The translations under genes and the position numbers were made by a program. Shown piece by piece: positions 1-10,606 of a stretch of DNA of 64,000 nucleotides. Source of the stretch: Apostichopus japonicus (Eukaryota > Echinodermata > Holothuroidea > Aspidochirotida > Stichopodidae); assembly GCF_037975245.1 (NCBI RefSeq), contig NC_092582.1:26078077-26142076 (forward strand), in the 5' to 3' direction. Within the stretch, counting starts at the first letter, position 1; each line of letters starts with the position of its first letter. The notes below the pieces were generated by a model. That model was given only the letters and a program-made list of their open reading frames with translations. It searched no databases and was not told where the DNA came from.

Positions 1-1218
1 ATATAAACGTCTAATATTAGCTACGTAACTCCTGTATATTGAGATTCTGATGGTGCCCTACACGGTCAATATAAATCAATGTTATGACGTCAGAAAGATG
101 TCAATGCATCGCTACAAAATGCACAGTATAAAAGTAATCATTTCTTTTAGTGGCATTGACTGTTAGTTAAAATGAACTTTGGATAATAGTTAAAGGTTGT
201 ACATTACCTTATTTGACATAGTGTGGTCAAGCTAATCTCAGTGTACTATGTTAGAATGCATCTAAGTACAAACACTCCTTTTATCTGTTATGTCTGAATG
301 AACTCAAGTATATCTGGGAATGAGGAGTTGTAGGATTATGTCTAGATCATTTATAATATTTAAGGCATTAATTAGTTACGACCAGAGAAAGAATCAAACT
401 ATTTCGCTCTAAGTCGATTTCAAGTATTTCAATCTATTGTTATTGACTTACATACTTTCAAGATATTTCTAGTGATTAATTTTATGTTATGCTATTTTCT
501 TATTAAAAACAATTTATATCAAGATTTTTTGGCGGGGGGGGGGGGGGGCAATGACAACCACAAAAATAACGCCTCTGATATATCGGATGTTCAACTACGG
601 TTAATATTGTTTAGTTTTTAAAGGCAATTTATTTTACGCTATGCTATTTTAGTTATTTGGAAGAAAATTCAAATATTTGAATTTCACAAGGAACGTCTTT
701 TCCCTAAAGAACACCGCGTCAGACTCCTGAATAACGTCATATTTACAATAAAACAACACACAAGATTTTAAGCAACTAATAAAAAAAAACTAGTTTGTAA
801 ATTAAGAGAAAATAATCATTTCAAATTAATCATTAACCACTTCCATTTGCCTCTTCTTCTATAATCAATGAACATGCTTGTTACGTCACTGCCTCACTTT
901 GTTTGTATAGTAATAGACTCTGTTTGGGAACACACCCATCCAGTCCCTGTGATATGGGTTCATGTAATATATAAGTTATTTCATATGTGATGTTTGAGGT
1001 ATTTTACAATAAAAATTGAATGAGACTTAGCCTGTTCTAATTTAAAGTGGTCTGTTCAGTCCACGCTAAAGCTGGAATTTCATGAGCATATCACTGAATT
1101 GTAAAATAAAATTCTTACCAGTACTTACAAGTTACTACTTATCCAGAATAGGACTGTGAACTACATGAACCATACGTACTGTTACAGGTATTGTGAAATC
1201 AAATTTATTCGGATGGAA
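1..1218. other. Non-coding stretch
   Basis: AT-rich DNA with no convincing exon or repeat family recognised on either strand. The only notable feature is a G homopolymer at about 533-548. Confidence 0.5.
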
Positions 1219-1395
1219 CGCTTGAGTTATATACTTTACTGTGTTAGGTCGCTTAAGTTATGGTCGATTGAGTTATATATACTTTACTCTCTTAGGTCGC
1301 TTGAGTTATATACTTTACGGTGTTAGGTCGATTGAATTATATAATTTATTGTGTTAGGTCGATTGAGTTATATACTTTACTGTGTTTGGTCGATT
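1219..1395. repeat. Short minisatellite
   Basis: About five imperfect units, each reading roughly cgcttgagttatatacttta followed by ctgtgttaggt, about 31-45 bp per unit, in tandem. Units vary by small indels. No coding potential. Confidence 0.75.
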
Positions 1396-1654
1396 TACAA
1401 TGCCGGTACTGTAGCTTTTATACTGATTTAGTATTTTACCAGAAGTAATTCTATTTTGTTTTCTCTCTTCTAATAAAATTCCACCATCCGACAAATACTA
1501 CCATGAACCATAAACTATCTTTACAAATCGCCCTCAGTTTGACATACTATATCATGGTGCTTATGATGGTTATGTAAATATTGAATGAATATTAATCTAA
1601 CGTTATCAAATTGTCAATAAAACCACCCTCCTTAGGAGGGTCATATAAGCAGAA
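1396..1654. other. Non-coding stretch with small palindrome
   Basis: Nothing gene-like. A perfect 15-bp palindrome (CCCTCC-TTA-GGAGGG) lies at 1626-1640. Confidence 0.4.
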
Positions 1655-1845
1655 TGAAGTCTGATCCAATAACCCAGTGAGTAAATGACAGCACAAAGTT
1701 CACAAAACTTGTTCATGACTTTGCGTAAATATATCTTTATTGCTTAATATGAGAATATATGGTAATCAAGTAGTTTATAAATTAGTCAGCTGAAAATGAT
1801 TAACCAATCAGAGACAAGCAGATTTGATATAGTCGCTGATAATAT
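1655..1845 (+). repeat. Dispersed repeat N, copy 1
   Basis: Diverged direct copy of 3885-4063. Both contain a gacagcacaaagttcaca-like block and, about 110 bp later, a ccaatcagagacaagcaga-like block. Identity is interrupted by indels. The 115-codon open frame starting at 1796 lies in this repeat and crosses a G tract, so I do not regard it as a gene. Confidence 0.5.
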
Positions 1846-1984
1846 TTACCTATATGACATTGATCGAACCGTGGTCACCCTCGGTACGTTTATTTTATTG
1901 AAAAACTGTAAATTGGTACCTGGTACAAGGCACCGTGGATCCGGAAGGGGGGGGGGGGGGGTTACAAGTAGTTATTTGCAAATC

Positions 1985-2110
1985 CTTCCGTTTAGACCAA
2001 ATATTAGACCTCATTTATATTCAAATAACTATGCCTCAGAATACCACATTTTACGTCTAAAATGTTACTTTTCTGGGGAGCCTATTCCAAATACGTACGT
2101 TGTGACTAAT
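1985..2110 (+). repeat. Dispersed repeat with atgcctcaga block
   Basis: A block (…atgcctcagaataccacatttt…) resembling 60440-60520 (…atgcctcagagtgcaccatttt…), each preceded by tagaccaaa- or tagaccgaaa-like sequence and followed by a g-rich ctggggagcc or gggggcgggg stretch. This suggests an old dispersed repeat with two copies in the window. Confidence 0.4.
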
Positions 2111-2192
2111 CCGAATGGTTTCAAGTTTCTAGATCTGTTGTAAATCTTTATTTTAGAGGGCGCTCGACATTTTCCCTAAGCCAGTCTCTTCG

Positions 2193-2218
2193 CGGAAGTA
2201 CTTTCGAAAATACTTCCG
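2193..2218. other. 26-bp near-perfect palindrome with ETS-like half sites
   Basis: The arms read CGGAAGTA and TACTTCCG, joined by a largely self-complementary centre (ctttcgaaaa). Each arm contains the GGAAGT core bound by ETS factors. No gene start was identified beside it, so a regulatory role is only possible. Confidence 0.35.
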
Positions 2219-3280
2219 TGGCTCCTTAAAGCTTTGCTTTTTTGTTACTGTTGTTGTTGTTGCATTTTTCTTCCGCCGAGGTTAAACTGATGAGTGCGGT
2301 TACGAGCATTAACACTGCTGTTTTTGTTAAATATAATCTGATAGTGTCATATATAACACAAACCAGCCTTAGGAGAGAACAGATCATCATTATTAGATTC
2401 CAGATTCCAGATCGTCAGCTCGTGCATACACAGCAACGAGGCTCAAAGTATAAAAACGGTATATGACCCTGGGTTTTCCATTTTGTTTTGGCTTTGTGAC
2501 ACCAGTTTTCACTTTAGTTATCTTAGTGAATGTGTCGGCTTGGGAAAGGGGCCTTGCGTAGAGGAAATACCCCCTCGCATGTAAAACTTCTACCTCATTA
2601 CGGGTGGTTACTTGCAAAGTAAGGTTATACAGAAGAAGAAAATTATCAAAATCATTCACTTTCTTTTCTACGCCTCTGCGTCGGCATACAAATTCACCCT
2701 GCTTGTTCGTATGCTTGTGAGTGTTGTGTATTTACGACATCGTGTTATTTTAAAGCATAGGTTTGTAAACTGTACATATAAAGCACGTTAGGACCTAGTG
2801 TCTGAACTCTATTAGGACCTTTTATGAGAGCACCCTCAGATAGGACGCTGGAGAGCCCCATTGAAATCAAAATAACTCGATCAAATATAACGACTTTATT
2901 CTGTGAGTTCACTACATGGCGTGTAGAACTTCAGTTCACCATTCCTTGCGAGACAATAATAATCAACATATCTATTTAATCTGGCAATGTTTCAGCAACT
3001 TGATCCTTTCAAATGCTATATTTATTCTAACAATAACCATCAATTTACCATAACCAATCTAATCGTGTGCTGCTGTCAACTTAATTGAGGGCATATGACA
3101 TCTTCGGTGTAAGTGACCACCAGAGCGCGGTCAAATAACTTTGACTTTCGAGGGCGCTCGACCATCTCATTCAGAAAAAAGGAGTGAAAATTGAAACTAA
3201 TCAGATCAACCACCAAACTTGGTTGTGAGAGTATTGAATAATCTGATAAAAATTGATTAATCTGATAAATATTGTGCTTT
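2219..3280. other. Non-coding stretch
   Basis: No supported exon. Short open frames on both strands lack protein-like composition and splice context. The word gagggcgctcgac occurs here (about 3148) and near 2157, suggesting diverged repeat pieces. Confidence 0.35.
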
Positions 3281-3299
3281 GTCGAATTTATTTGAATGA

Positions 3300-3480
3300 T
3301 ATGACTGGATTCAATGCTGTTTTGTTCTTTTCTAATAAAACTCTGCCTATTGTTGGGAATGTTTTTCGTTTGTCCATTTCTCGTTCTACCAGGAACGGCG
3401 GAAGAGTTTTGAATCCCGAGGAGTGTGTGTGTGGGGGGGGGGGGGGGGTGGGGGTGAGTGGGTGGTTGAACTTTAAGTGC
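3300..3480 (+). repeat. Dispersed repeat with cttttctaataaaa start and G tract
   Basis: Shares with 24160-24312 a cttttctaataaaa block, a cctattgt(t)ggga block, a cggaagag-ttgaat-like block and a terminal long G run (about 3427-3448 here). A fragment of the cgaagagttttgaa block is also at 54315-54345. Likely an old non-autonomous transposon family; ends not defined. Confidence 0.45.
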
Positions 3481-3884
3481 AGTGGGGCTAAAGACCACCA
3501 GGTTACATATAAACTTTCCGGCAAACCTATTTTCTGTGCATGCCATACCACAAAATACAGCATTGAATGAATGTTCTGTTTTAACAAAAGAGAATATTCT
3601 AATTGTAATAATGTATTTAACAATATGATGCATCATAACTTTAAAAAAGGGGCATTTTACACAGTTACTATATTTATAATGGGTCATTTTTATTAGAAAA
3701 GATCATTTCGTATTACAAAGAGGGGTACTTTTGCGGGTACTTTACTTTTTATAAAATTATATCGTTAATATCTCCCCCCCCCCAACCCACCATCCCTCAC
3801 CATTCCCCAGCAGACACAAACACATCACTGTAAGCTTCATGTAAGTGCTCTGAATTTGTTCAATCTTACTATATGGTTGTACAG

Positions 3885-4061
3885 AAGGGCTACAGGCGAA
3901 GTAAATGGCAGAACAAAGTTCACAATGATACTTGTTGCTGTCACTATAGTGTACATAATCTTCAGTAAGGTCAATGTGCAACAGAGATATGCTATGTAAT
4001 CTAACTTATTAACAGGAACGGATAGCCAATCAGAGACAGGCAGAGTAGATTGCGTATCTGG

Positions 4062-4063
<2 letters not shown>
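3885..4063 (+). repeat. Dispersed repeat N, copy 2
   Basis: Direct diverged copy of 1655-1845 (shared cagaacaaagttcacaa and ccaatcagagacaggcag blocks). It ends exactly where the (TA)n tract begins, consistent with a repeat carrying a simple-repeat tail. Confidence 0.5.

Positions 4064-4146
<83 letters not shown>
4064..4146. repeat. (TA)n microsatellite
   Basis: About 41 uninterrupted AT dinucleotides. Open frames across it are artefacts. Confidence 0.97.
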
Positions 4147-4151
<5 letters not shown>

Positions 4152-4240
4152 TGGTATTTTGGTTTACTTCATAGCATGATAGCTGGGACTTAGGTTTACC
4201 TCGGGGATAGGTTTACCTGACACCAGGTAAACCTAAGTCT
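4147..4240 (+). promoter_or_regulatory. AGGTTTACCT hairpin module, copy 1
   Basis: Contains ACTTAGGTTTACCT at 4188-4201 and then a perfect inverted repeat, TAGGTTTACCTG (4208-4219), spacer ACAC, CAGGTAAACCTA (4224-4235). The same motif, the same ttggtattt/gtttacttc neighbour and the same adjoining (TA)n tract recur in mirror order upstream of the minus-strand promoter candidate at 22.9 kb. Function unknown; shared promoter-proximal DNA or a repeat are both possible. Confidence 0.45.
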
Positions 4241-4471
4241 AGGGTCTTCTTGTTCAATCAATTTCACTCCCTTTGAGGAATGATTATTTCGAGTTAAGAG
4301 AAAACCTCATAAACTTTTCAATTCCGAAGTTACAATAAAAAAATCGTTCATTTAAAGGGTAAAATTTCCCTTCAAAAGTGGAGGTAATTCCGAAGGGTAT
4401 ATAACAGAATTACGAACATGGTATATATGTTGATCCCAACTTTACACCTCGATTTTGACCAAATGCGGCTA

Positions 4472-4624
4472 TATATAAGTCCGAAACTTAAAGGTTCCTC
4501 TAATTACACTGAAATCTTCGTAATTGTACTTTTTCTTCCATTAATTTGGGATATTTAAGAAAATAAGAGTTTCTATTTTAACTGGCAAATTTACACGTAA
4601 CGAAACAACGCCCCCATATATAAG
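4472..4624 (+). promoter_or_regulatory. Candidate core promoter (two TATATAAG boxes)
   Basis: TATATAAG occurs at 4472-4479 and 4617-4624. The second lies 20-30 bp before a segment richer in CpG that ends in a consensus splice donor at 4810, as expected for a TATA-driven first exon. Confidence 0.35.
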
Positions 4625-4644
4625 CAGTTCTTTCTGTGTTCGGT

Positions 4645-4809
4645 GGTAGGGCAGTCGATCGGATCGTATCGTTGCTATCCCAATAGCCTACATTCAACGT
4701 TACTTTATGTGGGCCTGGCCATGTAGTCTACAAAGGAAAGTGCCACAGGTTACCGTAAACGTTGCCCATTTGAAGTTGGCTTTTGGAACTTTGGTGGAGT
4801 ATATGCATT
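4645..4809 (+). CDS. Candidate first exon of unidentified plus-strand gene X
   Basis: Begins about 20-30 bp after a TATATAAG box and ends at a consensus donor (CATT|GTAAGT, GT at 4810-4811). An ATG at 4707 opens a frame (M-W-A-W-P-C) that stays open for 34 codons to the donor and leaves one base, so the intron would be phase 1. I do not recognise the peptide, and the ATG could lie in a 5' UTR. The segment is more CpG-rich than its neighbours. The next exons I can support are at 8032 and 8814. Exons between them were not found, and the link to them is inferred only from strand and order. Confidence 0.3.
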
Positions 4810-5109
4810 GTAAGTAAATTCCTTAAAAGTGTTCCGGATATATTAATAACATTTAGAGTAAATACCTTCATGCTGAACACAAATAAAGTAAGGCCATGGT
4901 TAGAGTTAGAGTAGACTAGCCTAGGCCTAACGTTAGCCCTAAATTGGACCTATCAGTATTACTGGCTATGGTAAATCACAGCTGCCTGCTACTGCCTTTG
5001 CTGATACTCGGAATATAAAATGTGATAAATAAATTAAAGTATATACTTGTAACAGACTGGTGAACCTACACATTTTGCAGCCTGGTGATCTTCCAGATCT
5101 TTAAAGTAA

Positions 5110-5524
5110 AGGCTTAATAATTGACGCACCTCCAAATATTACTAGGCCTACTACTAGGCTAGTAGTATACTACTATTACTATACTAGCCTACTACTACTG
5201 TAGCTAGTACTAGCAACTATACAGCAGGCAACCATAACTTTTTGCAGCCAAGCAGAGTTAAATATTTCATGAGTTTGAATCCATTTCAGGTATATGCTGA
5301 TCAAATTGTGTTTGTGCATGTTTTGGGCATTTGGAAATCTTACTCCCTAAAAATAACCAAAATTTCCTCAATATAATACCACTAATCTCTGGGACCTGAC
5401 CTGTCTGAGGTTAGAGGCTCAGAGCATAGCAAACAGCATCCAAAGATAATGGATGTTTACTTAGGCCTTCACTACAATAAGCTTATCGACAGATGTGTCA
5501 ATTTAGGGGTATGAAAGAACTTGC
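5110..5524 (+). repeat. K-family inverted-repeat element, 3'-truncated copy
   Basis: Homologous to 21646-22045 over about 400 bp. Both begin ggctt(a/c)ataattgacgcacc and share ggcatttggaaatctta-, agagcatagcaaacagcatc- and gtgtcaatttaggggtatga-like blocks. This copy lacks the C-rich block and the right inverted terminus that the 21.6-kb copy has. Confidence 0.7.
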
Positions 5525-7295
5525 ATTCGTGCGATGCAATTTTGAACCATTTCACGAAATATAAATCTTTGGGTATGTCTCAATCTCTCTGCCATAAAAT
5601 AAGGCAGTCAGAAAGTCACAACTCCACAAAAACAGATACTCAAGCAAACGGAACACTACAGTAAAAGAAAGGGCCTGATAGATTCCATAAACGAGTTACA
5701 AAAGTAAAAAATGTGAAAACGTTTGCCGTCTCGGTACAATATTCATCCCCACAATATTCTCTATATGTGTTAGTGTGCATCACTTAGCCCTGTGCGTACA
5801 GTAGTAGTGGTGTGTCATTGGTTCTGATTCAGAGAACTAAGTCACACAGGGCCTCAGTGTAGCAGTGTACAACAATTTTTTGTAACATGAGTTTTTTCCC
5901 CCTGCACCTATGGGATGAATCATGGCTGAAGGTAAACAATTGAGTATTCATATTAGAATAACAACGCAATCATGGCTAAGTTATTTAGGCATTTTGATAT
6001 TAACGTTATGATGTGGGTAGTGTTACTAGTGCTGAAGTAATAGCTTGATCAAAAGTATTCCTCAAAGTCCCACAATGCCTTCACAGGGTGACCTACTGTA
6101 CAGTCACTTGAGCACTTAGGAGTTTTTGCGAAAAGAGCAAATTCCTTGTCCAAAATTGCTAGGTTTGATCCAGTTTTACAGAGTCCCATAACAAAAAACA
6201 CAGTCTGTGATATATCAATGGAAAAGTGTAAAGATTCAATGTAACATATTTGAAAGGATTAGAGTATGTTGAAAAACCACCAGCTATACATTTTAAGGAA
6301 GTAAACAGTACCTCATTGAACCTTGCATTGTGTTCACACTAATGAGTTATGAAATTGTTATCAATGTCTTCATCATTAAAAGCTATTAATTAGGTTGATC
6401 AATGGTCTCACATATTAGTGCAATCACAGAGGTTAAATTTCAATCAGGTTATAATGCCAAGGGAATCCAGACCTACTTCATAAAAAATAAAAAAATCATG
6501 GCTCCTATAAAAATCATTCATGATAAAAACCAGCATACATACAGTATGTGCAACTAAAGTAGTTTCATATTGGGTATCATGTCCAAATAAAAGCTCTTGA
6601 TTGTATTCAGTTTTCATACTTTTAAAAATGACCATCTGTGTGCAGTAATTTGGTGTTAGTAAGTAACATGAAAATGCACAAGACTAATGTTCAACAGGCA
6701 CTAGATAGTTCTCATGTCCATACTGTAGCACAAACCAGGGAGTTGTTCCATTACAACTCCCTGCACGAACAGGCTATTATGATGAGTTGTTATGGAACAA
6801 ATAAAACTCCCTTGTATGATGTTAGCACTGTACTGTGTGACAAAACACTTAAATGCATACATGTGGTAACATGTTGCTATGATCCGATACTATAGCTGGT
6901 TGGGTGTATAAATAGATCACCATTATGCAAACTGCACTGCACATGGTTTCCATTATGTAATAAGTTTCATTTTATGAATTTGTCAATCTGACATGTATGC
7001 TACTGTATATGTGTAGGCTGCATGTACAACTTATTGTATCTTAATAATATACAGCAAAAAACTATTGAGAACTGTGATAAACAACATTTTCAAAGTGACA
7101 GTTGGGGATCTAAAAAGACCACTGAAAGCCTTCTGTAGCGATATAACATGATACTAAACATTATATATCTCTGCAAGCTAGTGTACCCTGCTTTGAGATG
7201 TATGGTTTAAATAAGGTTTTCACAAGTTTGTCCTGTTGACCCAACCACTGGCCTAGACATACCAATAAATAGATCTATCCATGCTTCAAATTGAG

Positions 7296-7545
7296 TTTTC
7301 ACAATTTGACCATTTTTACCTAAATTTCCTTTGACCTTCCCCAAAAACAATAGGCTTCTTGTACTTGTGATGCATCTATACATACATACTGTACCAACTA
7401 TGAGATCTGTCCAATAAAGCTTACTGTCATGAGAAACTGTGTTTACAAGCTAGGATCACAAACACAGTACTCCTACCAATGCACACGCACACATATGCCA
7501 TCGTGAGTGGAAAGTTTCAACATCATTGAAACCAAACATTAAAAA
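7296..7545 (+). repeat. Diverged copy of the 145-bp satellite family
   Basis: Carries the diagnostic blocks of the array at 53260-53770: cacaatttgacc, cctttgacctt-cc-aaaaacaataggcttc, the tgagat-tg- stretch and the terminal cacacgcacacatatgccatc tail. One diverged unit plus tail. The same tail follows the array at 53.7 kb, so unit and tail are probably one dispersed element. Confidence 0.6.
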
Positions 7546-8031
7546 TGAGCTCAGTCATAATGCCAAAGTCTGTGTACACAAGTAGTCCTGAGCTTAAACC
7601 CCAAATGATACGTTGAGGGACTAAATGTACCGGTATACATGGTCTAGGGTGCATGCAGTTTACAAATGAACTGCATGCGGGATGAGGCATTGAACCATGC
7701 ATGAATACTCAGTCAATCTCTTGAAGTGATTGCATGCTAAATTCCTGGGTACAACTTACATACCAAATAATAGATCAATATTCAAACTTAGTAGTGTGGC
7801 ATTTTTCTCAATTGTTGCATATATGCGGTTTCCATGAAAAAAGTGATAGCTAAATTAACTAAACTGACATGAATATTGGACAACATGTACACTAAGTATT
7901 GACATCAAATAGGGAACTGCACTGTCAAGACTTCCACCTGCAATTTATGAAACAATTATCTGGACTTATTTATGTTCATTCTCTTGTCAGAAAAGATGGC
8001 TTAAATTTGGCACAATTTGAGGAATGCATGA

Positions 8032-8243
8032 ATGCAGAATGAGAACACCACAGCAGATATGCTCCACTTTATTGCAAGAAGTACAGGGCTGCAATTTCAA
8101 GGTCGACACAGGATATCAAAATACTGTAACTTTGAGCTGCTGGTTCATGCTGACCATGGGATGCAGCGAGAAATGGCTTATATGGAAATAAGGAGCTCCC
8201 ACAAGCATATATTGCAAACATCCCTAGTTGTCTTTAATATTCA
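8032..8243 (+). CDS. Candidate penultimate exon of unidentified gene X
   Basis: An open frame of 70 codons running from ATG 8032 into a consensus donor (ATTCA|GTAAGT, GT at 8244-8245), leaving two bases (phase 2). That phase matches the acceptor of the exon at 8814. The translated piece is protein-like, mixed hydrophobic and charged (for example HADHGMQREMAYMEIRSSHK), but no domain is recognised. The frame is closed upstream by a TGA at 8029-8031, so the exon either starts with this ATG or at a weak AG soon after. Another frame across the same bases is also open for about 55 codons, which lowers confidence. Confidence 0.4.
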
Positions 8244-8813
8244 GTAAGTATTGACTGTGAGATATATTTTAAATCCCTATGACCTGAAGTTAGTTTTCTA
8301 AAGTCTTCCCTTTAATATCCTCTAAGTCTGATCAACACACACTGTACATAATATAAATTTACTGTACTAAGTTTCAACAGGAAAAAAGATGATGAAAATT
8401 TGCTGTTTATTTTCAAAAAATGAAAATGATCTAAGGCAATGGCTAACAAAGTAATGTAAGAAAGACTTTCCACTTCCCACCAAGTCCACTGCCAAACCTT
8501 TTGTTTTACTTTGCTACTTCCACCATCATAGAATGTTATCAGAATTGAAATGACTTAATGTGTAGTCTTTGAAAACCAAATGTACTGTAAATCTGCCATC
8601 TGGCAGGCTGGAATGAATTGTAGGTAGGATTGTGAAGCAAAGACTTGAGGTGTTAACACACCATCACATTTTAACCTTGATTATGATGTGTTTATTTGTA
8701 CCTTTTGCAACAATGTCAATATCAAAATGTGAGGCTTTAAAAAAATATTTACATGGAATGTACTTCAGTGAAACTTTGACATATGATTGAAATGTTGTTT
8801 TGGTTTGTTGTAG

Positions 8814-8961
8814 GTTAACAAGAGCTGGTGGAATTTCTCCACAAGAGAAGGAAGTACTGCCATCAATAAAATCTGCAGACAGAAGAATATTTTTACTGAA
8901 GATCAAAATTTTCAATGAAAGGAAAGGCTTTCGATTAAAATTGGACAAACAACTTCTGTAG
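8814..8961 (+). CDS. Candidate terminal exon of unidentified gene X
   Basis: Preceded by a strong pyrimidine-rich acceptor (tttggtttgttgtag, AG at 8812-8813). The exon contributes one base to a split codon and then 48 sense codons to TAG at 8959-8961. The peptide is rich in K, R, E and D with alternating hydrophobics (starts LTRAGGISPQEKE, later RRIFLLKIKIFNERKGFR), typical of real coding sequence, and the entry phase fits the donor at 8244. An AATAAA poly(A) signal follows at 9256-9261. No family recognised. The longer open frame on the opposite strand (8664-9146) has poorer composition and no splice support. Confidence 0.45.
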
Positions 8962-9255
8962 ATACAATGAGGACTAGATTTATATGTCATTGCTTGGAGC
9001 CAGGTACGGTGCATTCTATGAGTTTGAATTTTTCTTTTTAGTTTCTGGACAGGTATATGACATGCAGCATACAAATTAAAATTTGTTAATGAATTTTCTT
9101 CCTTCACAGCATCATAAAATTCATTATTAATAATCCATTTATACAAATTCTTATGTTGCTGTATTTGAGAATAATTTTCGTTTGTAAAACAAAGATTTTA
9201 ATCATACTCATTGCATTAACTATTATTCATGTAACTCCCTTACTTCACTGTATCA

Positions 9256-9261
9256 AATAAA
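9256..9261 (+). terminator. Candidate poly(A) signal of gene X
   Basis: AATAAA about 295 bp after the TAG of the candidate terminal exon, followed by T/G-rich sequence (acattgtttcac). Position and context fit, but the hexamer is common in AT-rich DNA. Confidence 0.3.
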
Positions 9262-9289
9262 ACATTGTTTCACCAATCCATTATTCCAG

Positions 9290-10606
9290 TTGTTATACTG
9301 CTGGCAGGGGAGACACTAAGGTCTGTACTTCAGTTACCCAATTAATGCTAACTAGATGCTCAATAATGCTTCCCACAATGGGGATGTTGGGTCTAGCAAA
9401 CCTTAAGTCTAGTGGACCCTCAATGTAATGGGCATCCTCCCCCCCCCCCCCCCATGTTGGTACTGCATGTGGTATACTTTTGTTAGTGAAACTAAGAGTT
9501 TCATCCTAGTCATTACATTGAGGGATGCTCTTTATTAAACTCCCTTACTTCACTGCAGCGTATTGGTAATCAACTATTCTAGTTGTAATGTTGCTAGTAC
9601 TGTATTTGAGAATCCTTTTGTTAGTGAAACGAAGAGTTTAATGCTATCCATTACATTTAGGAGTACTCTCTAAGTGTCTACCTTCACAACATCATATAAT
9701 AAATTACTAACAATCCATTATCTCTTTATATTTATGGCAGAGCTGTAGTCGAGTCCAATTAGCCAGAGCCCGTTCCAAGTCCGAGTCCGTCTGGTCTGAG
9801 CAAAATACAAGACCCCTCAAGTCCGAGCCGACTCCAGATACCAAAGATAACCTTTGGTAAAAATTCTTGAACTGTTATGATAATTATGCACCCAGGAGGA
9901 AATTTACCTCATGCTATAATTTTTTCGGACCAGATAAGTGGCAGCAAGCTCTTCCTGGTTCATAAATGTTATAAAAGTACTGGGAGGGGAGTCACCAAGG
10001 TCCTTCAATACTTTCAGTTACCCAATAAATGCTAACTAGACGCTCAATAATGCTTCCCACAATGGGGGTGTTGGGTCTAGCAAACCTTAAGTCTAGTGGA
10101 CCCTCAATATAATGGGCATCCCTCATGTTGGTACTGCATGTGGTATCCTTTTGTTAGTGAAACTAACTAACTCCCTTTCTTCACTGCATCGTATTGGTGA
10201 TCCATTATTTCAGCTGTAATGTTGCTAGTACTGTATTTGAGAATCCTTTTGTTAGTGAAACGAAGAGTTTAATGCTATCCATTACATTTAGGAGTTAACT
10301 TTCGAAGTCTCTACCTTCTCAACATCATATAATAAATTATTAACAATCCATTATCTTTTTATATTTATGGCAGAGCTGTAGTCGAGTCCAATTAGCCAGA
10401 GTCTGAGCCAAGTCCGAGCCCACTTGGTATGAGCCAAATCCAAGACCCTTCAAGTCCGAGCCGACTCCAGATATTCAAATATGATCAGCTTTGGTAAAAA
10501 TTCTTGAACTGTTATGATAATTATGCACCCAGGAGGAAATTAACCTCATGCTATAATTTTTTCGGACCAGATAAGTCGCAGCAAGCTATTCCTGGTTCAT
10601 AAATGT
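9290..10606 (+). repeat. Large direct tandem duplication (about 640-680 bp units)
   Basis: Unit 1 runs about 9290-9965 and unit 2 about 9966-10606, nearly identical over most of their length (for example the gggtctagcaaaccttaagt block in each, and cctggttcataaatgtt at both ends). Unit 1 has a C tract at 9440-9453 and about 50 extra bases that unit 2 lacks. Inside each unit a ttgctagtactgtatttgag-ttttgttagtgaaac segment is itself repeated, and a further diverged copy lies at 9150-9215, so the duplication is hierarchical. Each unit carries an agtccgag-rich segment near its end. Confidence 0.9.

Larger units (their letters stand above)
4810..8031 (+). other. Probable intronic or intergenic stretch
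   Basis: No convincing exon. It holds the K-family repeat at 5110-5524 and a diverged satellite copy at 7296-7545. A good acceptor (tctcttgtcag, AG at 7989-7990) occurs 40 bp before the open frame at 8032 but is not in frame with it, so it may open a 5' UTR segment. Confidence 0.35.

Noticed and set aside
8664..9146. 160-codon minus-strand open frame
   Set aside because: Opposite strand to the better supported exon 8814-8961; composition and lack of splice context favour a shadow frame.
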